Source: Peptoniphilus_A sp022767005 (GTDB lineage: Bacteria > Bacillota > Clostridia > Tissierellales > Peptoniphilaceae). Taken from it: 64,000 nucleotides of DNA. This document shows positions 1 through 7,950 of this stretch, piece by piece. A program made the translations under genes and the position numbers. The notes under the pieces are model-generated. The model made no database searches, was not told where the DNA came from, and worked only from the letters and a program-made list of their open reading frames with translations. The stretch spans positions 124,001 to 188,000 of the forward strand of contig NZ_JBNPOJ010000001.1 of NCBI RefSeq assembly GCF_050315115.1, in the 5' to 3' direction. How positions within the stretch are numbered: position 1 is the stretch's first letter; each line of letters starts with the position of its first letter.

Positions 1-213
1 TAAAAATCTTCTTAAATCTCTTAGATAAAAAAATTCTCTTTCAAATAAATCCCCAGCAATTAAAAAAATATCTGCATTAACTTCATTTGAGAAGTTTACT
101 ACATCTCTAAAGGCACGCCAAGTATCCTCTAAAAGTATATTTGAAATCTCAAGAGGAAGTTTTCCCTTATAAAATTTTTTTAAATGTAAATCTGCTGCAT
201 GAATTATTTTCAT
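1..213 (-). CDS. SbcD-like DNA repair exonuclease, N-terminal part (runs off window)
   Basis: The first 71 codons of a gene that continues beyond position 1. The protein opens MKIIHAADLHLKK and has AGDLFER near residue 60. These are the first two metal-binding motifs (DxH and GDxxD-like) of calcineurin-fold nucleases of the SbcD/Mre11/YhaO family, which process DNA ends with an SbcC/YhaN-type ATPase. The start ATG is at 211-213 and is preceded by GGTGA. The gene lies downstream of the terminator that closes the neighbouring hydrolase unit, so it is probably a separate transcript. The family assignment is good; SbcD versus YhaO cannot be decided from 71 residues. Confidence 0.8.
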   Translation of the reverse strand, partial: MKIIHAADLHLKKFYKGKLPLEISNILLEDTWRAFRDVVNFSNEVNADIFLIAGDLFEREFFYLRDLRRFL

Positions 214-248
214 TTCATCACCAAAATAATTATATCACAGTTTATAAT

Positions 249-274
249 CAAAAAAGAGCTTCTGGAGGAAGCTC
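249..274 (-). terminator. Intrinsic terminator after the isochorismatase-fold gene
   Basis: On the minus strand a perfect 7-bp stem (GAGCTTC/GAAGCTC, loop CTCCA) is followed by seven T residues. It lies 8 bases past the stop codon of the hydrolase gene and closes the unit that starts with ybaK. Confidence 0.85.
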
Positions 275-281
275 ATCATCG

Positions 282-833
282 TCAAAGTATTAATTTTTGT
301 AAGGTTTTAAATTCATCCGTACCTGCAATGCCTGCTAAGTCGAATAATACTGTTTCTGTATTTGTAACCACTGCTCCCATTTCACGGAGAAGCTCTATTC
401 CATTCTTAGAGTTTTTCTCTGTCCTTGAACCAAGTGCATCCTCAACAACAAAAACTTCAAAACCTGCTTCTAAAAGTGCTCTAACTGTTTGGAAAATGCA
501 AATATGTGTTTCCATGCCACAAATAATAATTTGTTTCTTTCCAAGTCTGTCAATTTCTCTTTTAATATTTTCATCGTCGTAAGAATTAAAATTTAGCTTT
601 CCAAATTCTTCTTTGTCCTCTAGTGGAGCTTTTACATCTTCATTAGTGTATCCAAGTCCCTTTGGATATTGAACTGTGTAAATTGCCTCTGCTCCAATAA
701 TACTTGCAACTTTTGCCAAAATTGCAGAATTTTTTACAATTTCTTCTTTGTTATAAATTGCCTTTAATAATTTATCTTGAATGTCAATAAAGGCAAAGAG
801 AACATTCTCTCTTTTTAAGTGAAAATTCTTCAT
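282..833 (-). CDS. Isochorismatase-family cysteine hydrolase
   Basis: A 183-residue alpha/beta hydrolase of the isochorismatase/nicotinamidase-like family (YcaC-type). The N-terminal FIDIQDK carries the catalytic Asp, and CGMETHICIFQT near residue 106-117 carries the nucleophilic Cys after the conserved cis-peptide region. Length and motifs fit single-domain family members, which hydrolyse amide or vinyl-ether bonds. The substrate cannot be read from sequence, and no NAD or siderophore genes lie nearby. The gene is last in a minus-strand unit after the PfkB-like gene, separated by only 8 bases, and a strong terminator follows. Confidence 0.85.
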   Translation of the reverse strand: MKNFHLKRENVLFAFIDIQDKLLKAIYNKEEIVKNSAILAKVASIIGAEAIYTVQYPKGLGYTNEDVKAPLEDKEEFGKLNFNSYDDENIKREIDRLGKKQIIICGMETHICIFQTVRALLEAGFEVFVVEDALGSRTEKNSKNGIELLREMGAVVTNTETVLFDLAGIAGTDEFKTLQKLIL

Positions 834-841
834 TTATCCTC

Positions 842-1750
842 CTAAATTTCTTCAACTTCAACACTATTCATTATTTTTTTAATAGCACTCATTTCTATTT
901 TATCTTTTTCAACAAAATTTTCCCACACTCCACAGGATATTGCAAGTTTTATTGAAGTGATAAAATCGTAATCTCTATCAATCGCCATGGCAAGACCTGC
1001 AAGGGATAAGGAGCTGTCTAGTTTCTCTGTGATTTCATTTCTCTCTAGTTTTTGTTTATTTACATAAGCCCTATAATTTTTATCTTCAGTTGAAATAATC
1101 GTGGCTCTCTTACTATTTACAAAGACAATTTTTGTTCCAGATTTTATAAATTTTTTATTAAATTCAATTACTTCACCTGTATAATTTATTTTTCTTTCCC
1201 TTTCAATGTCATCTTTATCAAACATTAAAATATATGGGTTTGTCTTTTCTATTGCATCAAGATTTTTTGGATTTACAGCAACTTTTGTGTTGTTTTTATA
1301 ACAAATTTTAATAAGTTTTTCGTAAATTTCATCGTCAAGCCCAAATAAGTTAATTCTTGGAATTACTGCAATTTTTTTATTATACAATGCTCTTTCAAAG
1401 GAATTTAAAATATCATTTCTATCTTCCATAGTAATTCTTGGGTCTTTAGTCTTGTATCTTTTTTCAAAATTTTTGCCCTTTATCATAACTTCTTCCACAT
1501 TTTCGTCTTTTAGCGCAGTATAATTTATGTCGATTCCAAGTCTACTTAGAGTAAGAGCAATTTCTCTTCCCCTTCCACTTCCCTTTAGCATAAAAACTTC
1601 CGAGTCCACGCCAATTTTTTTCGCAAATAAAGACATATATATCCCTTTGCCACTTGGATAAATTTTAGAACTTTCAATAATATTTTCCATCTCGCTATTT
1701 AATATATATTCTCTAACAATTTTTGGATTAAAATCACAAAATAGTATCAT
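842..1750 (-). CDS. PfkB-fold sugar-kinase-like protein with altered active site
   Basis: About 302 residues. The ribokinase/PfkB fold is recognisable from the 1-phosphofructokinase/tagatose-6-phosphate-kinase-like layout: MILFCDFNPK start, SGKGIYMSLFAKKIG near residue 40, GSGRGREIALTLSRLGI, and a C-terminal LSLAGLAMAI helix. The usual GAGD anion-hole/catalytic motif aligns with LDSS, so the catalytic Asp seems replaced by Ser. The protein may be a degenerate or regulatory homologue. The ATG at 1748-1750 is chosen because AGGTGA sits just upstream. A TTG further out at 1771 would overlap the upstream gene and lacks a site. It follows the phosphoglucomutase gene by 4 bases, which suggests a sugar-phosphate role. 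Confidence 0.7.
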   Translation of the reverse strand: MILFCDFNPKIVREYILNSEMENIIESSKIYPSGKGIYMSLFAKKIGVDSEVFMLKGSGRGREIALTLSRLGIDINYTALKDENVEEVMIKGKNFEKRYKTKDPRITMEDRNDILNSFERALYNKKIAVIPRINLFGLDDEIYEKLIKICYKNNTKVAVNPKNLDAIEKTNPYILMFDKDDIERERKINYTGEVIEFNKKFIKSGTKIVFVNSKRATIISTEDKNYRAYVNKQKLERNEITEKLDSSLSLAGLAMAIDRDYDFITSIKLAISCGVWENFVEKDKIEMSAIKKIMNSVEVEEI

Positions 1751-1754
1751 ACAA

Positions 1755-3419
1755 TCACCTACTTGCCTCAATTTTTTCCATTATTTCTTCTTTCATTGCA
1801 TTTATTATTTTTTTTGCTTCCTCTTTATTTTCAGAAACTGCATAAGCGTAAATTTTTAGTTTTGGTTCTGTTCCCGAAGGTCTAAGCGCAAACCAAGTTT
1901 CATCGTCAAAGTAAAATTTTAATAGATCTTGTGGATTTTCTTTATCCTTTATAAAATCAACTTTTTTCTTTAGCTCGCCTATTTTTTCAAAGTCCTCAAT
2001 TTTTCTAAAGTCATCCATGATTTTTTTCATGATTACTTTTCCATCTTTTCCTTCAAAATAAATTGAGTCTAAGTATTCTTCAAAATATCCATATTTTTTA
2101 TAAATTTCTTCAAGATAATCTTTTATTTTTAAATTTCTCTTCTTTAAATAGCCTGCCATCTCTGCTACAATCATTGACGTGCCAATGGCATCCTTGTCCC
2201 TAATGTGATCTCCAATTACATAACCTATGGACTCTTCGTAGCCAAAAATGAAATTCTTTTCGTGATTTTCTTCCCAAATATTTGGAAGATTGCAAATATT
2301 TTTAAAACCAGTTAAAGTTTCAAAGACTTCAACTCCAAAGTTTTTTGCAATTTTTTTAATTAAATCACTAGTTACAACTGTCTTTACTATTGCTCCCCTT
2401 TCAATATTTTTATCCTTAATTCTTTCCAAAATAAAATTGCCAAGGATAAAGCCCATTTGATTTCCCGTGATTCTAAAAATTTCGCCATCCATTTCTACAA
2501 CAGCAACTCTGTCTGAATCTGGATCTGTTGCAATAATTATATCAGCATTTTCTTTTTTCGCAAGCTCAATTGCCCTATCAAAAGCTCTTATATCTTCAGG
2601 GTTTGGATTTGTGACATTTGTAAAATCTCCATCTGGATTTTCTTGTTCTGGAACAACAATTACCCTTTTAAAACCGCTAAGGTCTAAAATTTTCCTCACA
2701 AATTTATTGCCACATCCACTTAATGGGGTGTAAATAATCTTTATATCCTTGTCAACATCGTCAGTCAATGTGTGTTTTAGCGTATTTCTGTAAAAAGATT
2801 TTGTAACTTTTTCACCAATAAATTTAATATTTTCGTATTCGCCTAATTTTTTTAGCCCAGTAAAATTAAAATTTAAGATGTCAACATTTTGTGACTCTTC
2901 TTCCATTTTATCTGCAATGTCCGATAAAATTTGAGAACCCTTCTCCCAATAAAGTTTAAATCCATTGTAATTTTTTGGATTGTGAGATGCAGTAATCATT
3001 ATTCCAGAAATTGTTTTTAAATATCTTATTGAATAAGCAAGAAGTGGTGTTGGAGTAATTCCTGGAAATAAATAAACAGTGATCCCCTTTTCTGCCAATA
3101 TTTTTGCAGTCAAAATAGAAAATTCGTAGGAAAAATGCCTTATGTCGCGTCCAATTACTACCCCTCTTTTTTTTGCGTCTTCACCAAGATTTTCAATTAA
3201 ATTTGAAAGTGCAACCGCAGTTTTCCCAACAGTCAAATAATTCATTCTATTTGTACCTGCACCTAAAATTCCACGAAGACCTGCAGTTCCAAATTCTAAA
3301 TTTTTGTAAAATCTATCTTCAATTTCTTCTTCATTATCTTTTATAGCGATAAGTTCATTTTTTAAATTTGCATCTACATTTTCACTTGCAAGCCATTTTT
3401 CATAAATATCTCTGTACAT
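1755..3419 (-). CDS. pgcA: Phospho-sugar mutase (phosphoglucomutase/phosphomannomutase)
   Basis: A 554-residue alpha-D-phosphohexomutase that interconverts glucose-1-P and glucose-6-P (or mannose phosphates), supplying UDP-glucose and cell-envelope sugars. All four family signatures are visible: the phosphoserine loop TASHNPKNYNG (about residue 142), the Mg-binding DPDSDRV (about 300), the sugar-binding GYEESIGY (about 395) and the phosphate-binding RPSGTEPKLK near the C-terminus. The length matches the Bacillus PgcA class rather than GlmM (about 450). The gene lies between ybaK (3 bases upstream) and the PfkB-like gene in one minus-strand unit. Confidence 0.92.
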   Translation of the reverse strand: MYRDIYEKWLASENVDANLKNELIAIKDNEEEIEDRFYKNLEFGTAGLRGILGAGTNRMNYLTVGKTAVALSNLIENLGEDAKKRGVVIGRDIRHFSYEFSILTAKILAEKGITVYLFPGITPTPLLAYSIRYLKTISGIMITASHNPKNYNGFKLYWEKGSQILSDIADKMEEESQNVDILNFNFTGLKKLGEYENIKFIGEKVTKSFYRNTLKHTLTDDVDKDIKIIYTPLSGCGNKFVRKILDLSGFKRVIVVPEQENPDGDFTNVTNPNPEDIRAFDRAIELAKKENADIIIATDPDSDRVAVVEMDGEIFRITGNQMGFILGNFILERIKDKNIERGAIVKTVVTSDLIKKIAKNFGVEVFETLTGFKNICNLPNIWEENHEKNFIFGYEESIGYVIGDHIRDKDAIGTSMIVAEMAGYLKKRNLKIKDYLEEIYKKYGYFEEYLDSIYFEGKDGKVIMKKIMDDFRKIEDFEKIGELKKKVDFIKDKENPQDLLKFYFDDETWFALRPSGTEPKLKIYAYAVSENKEEAKKIINAMKEEIMEKIEASR

Positions 3420-3421
3420 AC

Positions 3422-3892
3422 TTACTCCTTTTTAATATCCGAAAATTCTCCATCAATTGCAGAAATGAGTTCTCTTGGATTTACTTTTATTTGCAAGCCA
3501 ACTTTCCCACCACTTACATAAAAAAAGTCTAGGTCTTCAGCTGATGAATCAATAAAAGTTTTAAAAGACTTTTTCATTCCAACTGGCGAACAACCACCGT
3601 GGACATAACCAGTGAGTGGAAGCAACTTTTTTTGTGGAATCATTTCAATTTTTTTAGAATTTGATGCCTTGGCTGCTTTTTTTAAATCAAGCTCACTAGA
3701 AACTGGAACAACAAATACATAGTGTTCGCCGTCTTTTGCTTCTGTAACAAGAGTTTTAAAAACTCTATCCTTGTCTTCTCCCAACTTTTCTGCAACATCT
3801 ACTCCACCAATTCCGTCCTTAGTTGAGTATTCAATTATTTCAAAATTTATATTTTCACTTTCAAGAATTCTCATTGCATTAGTTTTTTTCAT
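3422..3892 (-). CDS. ybaK: Cys-tRNA(Pro)/Cys-tRNA(Cys) deacylase, YbaK/EbsC family
   Basis: A 156-residue YbaK-type trans-editing protein that removes cysteine wrongly attached to tRNA(Pro). Family features include the N-terminal KKTNAMRILE, the central DRVFKTLVTE with the conserved Lys of the active pocket, and GYVHGGCSPVGMKKSF, where the GGxSPxG-like turn occurs as GGCSPVG. ATG with an AAGGTGA site upstream. It is the first gene of the unit reading down to position 282. Confidence 0.9.
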   Translation of the reverse strand: MKKTNAMRILESENINFEIIEYSTKDGIGGVDVAEKLGEDKDRVFKTLVTEAKDGEHYVFVVPVSSELDLKKAAKASNSKKIEMIPQKKLLPLTGYVHGGCSPVGMKKSFKTFIDSSAEDLDFFYVSGGKVGLQIKVNPRELISAIDGEFSDIKKE

Positions 3893-3989
3893 AAAATCAC
3901 CTTTTCATCTATATTAATTTTACAACAAAAAAGTTTCTTCTTCATCTATTGATATTAAATGTTAATTTATAAATTCATTAAAATTTTTT

Positions 3990-4017
3990 ATAAAAAAAGC
4001 TAGCCTACTAGTCTTTT
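3990..4017 (-). terminator. Terminator of the aro/pab operon
   Basis: On the minus strand AAAAG(A)CTAG-TAGG-CTAGCTTTTTTT forms a 9-bp stem with one bulge and runs into T7. It overlaps the pabC stop codon and marks the end of the aro operon. Confidence 0.7.
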
Positions 4018-4729
4018 AAAATCCAAATTTTTTTAAATAATCTTGTATTGTTTTTGTCTTCTCGTTACTATTAAATTTTATTTCATCAATGGAAACTACA
4101 TTCCTAACGCCCATTAGTGAATTTGAAATAAAACACTCATCGAAACTATCTAAATTCTTGGCGCAAATTTTATCTTCAATAATTTCAAAATTCTTAATCA
4201 AAAATTCTCGCATTGTTCCCCTTAAAAGTCCCGATGAAACCTTTGGCGTATAAATCTTATCATTTTTTACAAAAAATATATTGGCGAAAGAAGTTTCACT
4301 TACTTCTTCTCTTTCATTTAAAAATAAGGCTGAATCATAACCACTATCTACGGCCCATCTATGTTCTATAATATTTTCATAATAGGAAAGACTCTTGTGA
4401 TAAATTATCTTTGAAGTTGAGTTTCTTCTGACTTTGGAAATTTTCAGTTTATAAGACTTATTATCTTTCCTATAATTATCTTCTCTTGAAGTAATAATAA
4501 AATTTTTATCTGAAATAATTAGTTTCATAGCAAAGTTTTTATTATTTGATTTATCTATATATTCATAAATCTTTTTTTTATCAATATCAGTTTTTATTTC
4601 AAAAAAATCCAAAGAATTTTTAAGCCTTTTCAAATGAGCATCTAAAAACAAAGGGAGACCATTCACTACTTTTATAGTTTCAAAGGCACCCTTCCCAAAG
4701 GAAAATCCATCGTCAAATTCTATTTTCAT
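4016..4729 (-). CDS. pabC: Aminodeoxychorismate lyase (class IV aminotransferase fold)
   Basis: A 237-residue PLP-dependent fold-type IV enzyme. Next to the fused pabAB gene the best assignment is 4-amino-4-deoxychorismate lyase, which releases pyruvate to give p-aminobenzoate for folate. Sequence support: FSFGKGAFETIKV at the N-terminus, a mid-protein Lys candidate for PLP in AMKLIISDK, EVSETSFANIFFV with the conserved Glu and Asn, and SGLLRGTMREFL, equivalent to the usual G-L-L-P-G-x-x-R loop. Its start overlaps the aroF end by 17 bases, indicating translational coupling. A D-amino-acid or branched-chain aminotransferase is the alternative, but context favours PabC. Confidence 0.82.
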   Translation of the reverse strand: MKIEFDDGFSFGKGAFETIKVVNGLPLFLDAHLKRLKNSLDFFEIKTDIDKKKIYEYIDKSNNKNFAMKLIISDKNFIITSREDNYRKDNKSYKLKISKVRRNSTSKIIYHKSLSYYENIIEHRWAVDSGYDSALFLNEREEVSETSFANIFFVKNDKIYTPKVSSGLLRGTMREFLIKNFEIIEDKICAKNLDSFDECFISNSLMGVRNVVSIDEIKFNSNEKTKTIQDYLKKFGF

Positions 4730-5501
4730 TAAATTCTCCTACATAATTTGCAATTCTTTCATAGGTCTTATAGTCAATAGTTTGTGCCGCATCACTCATT
4801 GCTTCATCAGGGTTTGGATGAACTTCAATCATCACTCCGTCAAGTCCAAGTGCAAGCACAGCTTTCACCATTGGGAAAATTAATTCTCTTTTGCCTGTGC
4901 CATGACTTGGATCTACAATTACGGGATAGAGAGTTTTTTCTTTTAATGTATAGGCTCCTGCAAGATCTAATGTGTTTCTAAGTTCAGTTTCAAAAGTCCT
5001 TATACCTCTCTCACAAAAAATTATATTTTCGTTTCCTTCCGCTTCAATATATTTTGCAGCCATCTCCCATTCTCTTAAAGTTGCAGAAAATCCTCTTTTT
5101 AAAATTATTGGTTTCATTGTTTTTCCAACTTTTTTTAAAAGAGCATAATTATACATATTTCTAGAACCTATTTGAAAGGCATCTACATAATCTTTCATTT
5201 TCTCAACATGATCTTCACTTAATACTTCCGTTACTATGGGAAGATTGCTTTTTTCTGACGCTTCCTTTAAATATTTAACTGCCTCAAACCCAAGACCTTG
5301 AAAGTCAAAGGGACTTGTCCTTGGTTTAAAGGCACCACCGCGAAGTATGTCTACTCCTATTTCTTTTAATGATAAAGCCTCGTCAACGATGTGTTCACGA
5401 GATTCAATAGAGCAAGGGCCTGCTATAATAATAGGCTTTCCTCCGCCCACCTTTACATCTTTAATTTTTACAATTTTTCCTTTACTTAATTTATCTTTCA
5501 T
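4713..5501 (-). CDS. aroF: 3-deoxy-7-phosphoheptulonate (DAHP) synthase, short unregulated form
   Basis: A 262-residue type I-beta DAHP synthase that joins PEP and erythrose-4-P as the first shikimate-pathway step. GPCSIESREHI, RGGAFKPRTSPFDFQGLG, ILKRG and VDPSHGTGKRE are the substrate and metal site motifs. It consists of the catalytic barrel only: the N-terminal ACT-like domain (Thermotoga type) and the chorismate-mutase domain (Bacillus type) that confer feedback control are both absent. Flux may therefore be controlled by expression or by other means. The start overlaps the pabAB stop by one base. Confidence 0.92.
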   Translation of the reverse strand: MKDKLSKGKIVKIKDVKVGGGKPIIIAGPCSIESREHIVDEALSLKEIGVDILRGGAFKPRTSPFDFQGLGFEAVKYLKEASEKSNLPIVTEVLSEDHVEKMKDYVDAFQIGSRNMYNYALLKKVGKTMKPIILKRGFSATLREWEMAAKYIEAEGNENIIFCERGIRTFETELRNTLDLAGAYTLKEKTLYPVIVDPSHGTGKRELIFPMVKAVLALGLDGVMIEVHPNPDEAMSDAAQTIDYKTYERIANYVGEFNENRI

Positions 5502-7513
5502 TATCCTTTGCTTCCCTCAATATCTATTTTGTCAAAATTATTGTAATAAGATTGCAGTGCAAGAAGTGAGCCCTTTGCCTTTAAAACAATTTCGTCGAAC
5601 TCTTCCTCTTCATCTGATAGAATAATAATTGCTCCACCAACGCCAATAGTAGTTTTATCATCTTCAATTAATGCAGTTCTAATTACAATATTAAAATCCA
5701 TTGTAGAATTATTTGAAACATATCCAATAGTTCCTGAATAAACTCCTCGTGGATAATTTTCCAATTCATCTATTATTTCCAATGTTCTTTTTTTAGGAGC
5801 ACCTGTCATTGATCCACCTGGAAAAGTTTTTTTCAACACATCTATTATATCAACATCATCTTTAATTTTTCCAGAAACTGTAGTAACAAGTTGGTGCAGA
5901 GTTTTATAAGTTTCCACATCCATTAATTTTGGCACTTCAACTGAACCAATTTCACAAAATTTACCCAAATCGTTGCGTAATAAATCTACAATCATAAGAT
6001 TTTCTGACTTTGTTTTTTCTTCATTTCTTAACTCTTCAATTAATTTTTGATCTTCTTCTAAAGAATCTCCTCTTTTTATAGTGCCCTTAATTGGCTTTGT
6101 GGTAACAAAATTATTTTTATCTACATTTAAAAATCTTTCCATTGAAGAACACGCAATTTTTATTTCATCAAAGGGCAAGTAGGCACTGTATTGTCCAGGA
6201 CTTTTTTCTCGCAAATATTCATAATATTTTTTTCCATTAATTTTATCAAAAATATCTAGTCTATTTGTTAGACATACTTCATAGGTTTCCCCTTCACAAA
6301 TTAATTCCTTTATTTTTTTTATGTCATTAATGTAAGTTTCTTTGTCCTTTACAAATTTTAATTTTGGAAAATCTTTTTTTGTATTATCATCTTTTTTTAT
6401 TTCAATTTCTTTTTCTAAAATATTTTTTATTTCATCTATCCAATTTTTGTCATCAACATAGGAAAGAAAATATAATTTTTCTTCTTTATGGTCATAAACT
6501 ATGGCTCTATCGCAATATTTAAAATAGGCATCGGGATATCCATAGGAATATTTGTTTGTTACATTTTCTGTATCTTTTTTTAATTCATAACCAAAGTAAC
6601 CAATATATCCCAATTGAAAATCAAAGGGAAGTGATTCATCATAACTCCACCTTTTTCGATTTTCTTTTAAAAAATCAAAAATATCTATATTATAAAATTC
6701 TACTTCTGAAGAATTTTCAAAGGATTTTTCTACGATTTTTTTATCAACATCGTATTTAAGTGTATGACTCTTAGGCCCTTGAAGTCCAAAGATAGAGAAT
6801 CTTGAAAGTCCTTCTTCTACCTTGCTGCTATCTAGCCAAAGAGCTCCTTCATAAAAATTATAAATTTTGTCATAAATATTTTGAGTGTCAAAACTCTTAT
6901 CAATTATTTCATAATAAAGTTCCCTTGTTTTATAAAATTCTTGACAAATATTTATAAAATTTTCTATTAATTGTTCTCCACATTCGCTTGCTATGGACTC
7001 GGGATGAAACTGAACTCCATAAATTGGCTTTTTCTTGTGAGAAATTGCCATAACAACGCCATCACTTGTCCTTGCATCAATATTTATATTTTCAAGTTCT
7101 TTGTCCTCGCAAATTAAGGAATGGTACCTTGTTACTTTAAAATTATTTTTTATTCCCTTAAATAAATTTTTGCCATTGTGAATTACTTTACTTTGTCTGC
7201 CGTGCATTGGCTCTCTCGCTTTTAAAATTTTTCCACCATTGTAATAATATATTCCTTGATGTCCAAGACAAATTCCCAAAATTGGCTTGTTTAATTTTTC
7301 AATAATATCTTTACACACCCCAAAGTCTTTTTCCTTTTCTGGACTTCCAGGACCTGGAGAAATAATTACATTGTCAAAGTCTAAATCTAAAATTTCTTCG
7401 TAAGTCATCTCGTCATTTTTAATTACAATTGGCTCTACTCCACTAACTTTTCCTATTAATTGAAAAAGATTGTATGTGTAAGAATCGTAATTATCAATTA
7501 TAAGTGATTTCAT
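5501..7513 (-). CDS. pabAB: Fused aminodeoxychorismate synthase, PabA-PabB
   Basis: 670 residues in two parts. Residues 1-195 form a class I glutamine amidotransferase with nucleophile Cys82 in LGICLGHQ and the His170/Glu172 pair in GVQFHPES. From about residue 215 to the end is the chorismate-binding synthase domain, with PIKGTIKRG, PGGSMTGAPKKRT and IGVGGAI motifs. The PIKGT lysine, in place of the alanine of TrpE (PIAGT), marks a PabB rather than an anthranilate synthase. It converts chorismate and glutamine to aminodeoxychorismate, which the adjacent PabC cleaves. The start codon overlaps the aroQ stop by 4 bases. The fusion order A-B is seen in other bacteria and fungi. Confidence 0.92.
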   Translation of the reverse strand: MKSLIIDNYDSYTYNLFQLIGKVSGVEPIVIKNDEMTYEEILDLDFDNVIISPGPGSPEKEKDFGVCKDIIEKLNKPILGICLGHQGIYYYNGGKILKAREPMHGRQSKVIHNGKNLFKGIKNNFKVTRYHSLICEDKELENINIDARTSDGVVMAISHKKKPIYGVQFHPESIASECGEQLIENFINICQEFYKTRELYYEIIDKSFDTQNIYDKIYNFYEGALWLDSSKVEEGLSRFSIFGLQGPKSHTLKYDVDKKIVEKSFENSSEVEFYNIDIFDFLKENRKRWSYDESLPFDFQLGYIGYFGYELKKDTENVTNKYSYGYPDAYFKYCDRAIVYDHKEEKLYFLSYVDDKNWIDEIKNILEKEIEIKKDDNTKKDFPKLKFVKDKETYINDIKKIKELICEGETYEVCLTNRLDIFDKINGKKYYEYLREKSPGQYSAYLPFDEIKIACSSMERFLNVDKNNFVTTKPIKGTIKRGDSLEEDQKLIEELRNEEKTKSENLMIVDLLRNDLGKFCEIGSVEVPKLMDVETYKTLHQLVTTVSGKIKDDVDIIDVLKKTFPGGSMTGAPKKRTLEIIDELENYPRGVYSGTIGYVSNNSTMDFNIVIRTALIEDDKTTIGVGGAIIILSDEEEEFDEIVLKAKGSLLALQSYYNNFDKIDIEGSKG

Positions 7514-7950
7514 TTTTGCCCCTTTAAATAATTTTTTAGATATATTATTGCCTTTTTGTATCCGTCTATGCCAAATCCTTCAAAGGATTTTATCGCATAG
7601 GACTTAATAAAATTTATTTGTCTAAAATCTTCACGCTCTGAAACTTTTGAAATGTGAACTTCAACTGTTGGAATACTCACAGATTTAAGAGCATCTAAAA
7701 TTGCAACACTTGTGTGAGTGTAGGCAGCTGCATTTATAACTATGCCATCAATTTTTTGATAGGCTTTTTGAATTTCATCGACAATTGCTCCCTCATAATT
7801 TGATTGAAAGTGTTTTATATCAATATTTTCTTCAAGGGCAACTTCATCTAATAATTTTAATAAAGTGTCATAGCTTTTGCTTCCATAAATATTCACTTCA
7901 CGAATTCCAAGCATATTTATATTTGGGCCGTCAATTACTAAAATTTTCAT
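7510..7950 (-). CDS. aroQ: Type II 3-dehydroquinate dehydratase
   Basis: A 146-residue type II dehydroquinase, a dodecameric enzyme that dehydrates 3-dehydroquinate (third shikimate step). Conserved features are IDGPNINMLGIRE at the N-terminus, the active-site loop around YGSKSYDTL, QSNYEGAIVDEIQ, GIVINAAAYTHTSVAI and EVHISKVSEREDFR with the catalytic His. The start overlaps the upstream fusion gene by 20 bases, and the stop overlaps pabAB. Confidence 0.95.
   Translation of the reverse strand: MKILVIDGPNINMLGIREVNIYGSKSYDTLLKLLDEVALEENIDIKHFQSNYEGAIVDEIQKAYQKIDGIVINAAAYTHTSVAILDALKSVSIPTVEVHISKVSEREDFRQINFIKSYAIKSFEGFGIDGYKKAIIYLKNYLKGQK

Noticed and set aside
199..582. 127-codon plus-strand frame over the isochorismatase gene
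   Set aside because: Antisense to a well-supported gene, crosses a terminator, no ribosome binding site.
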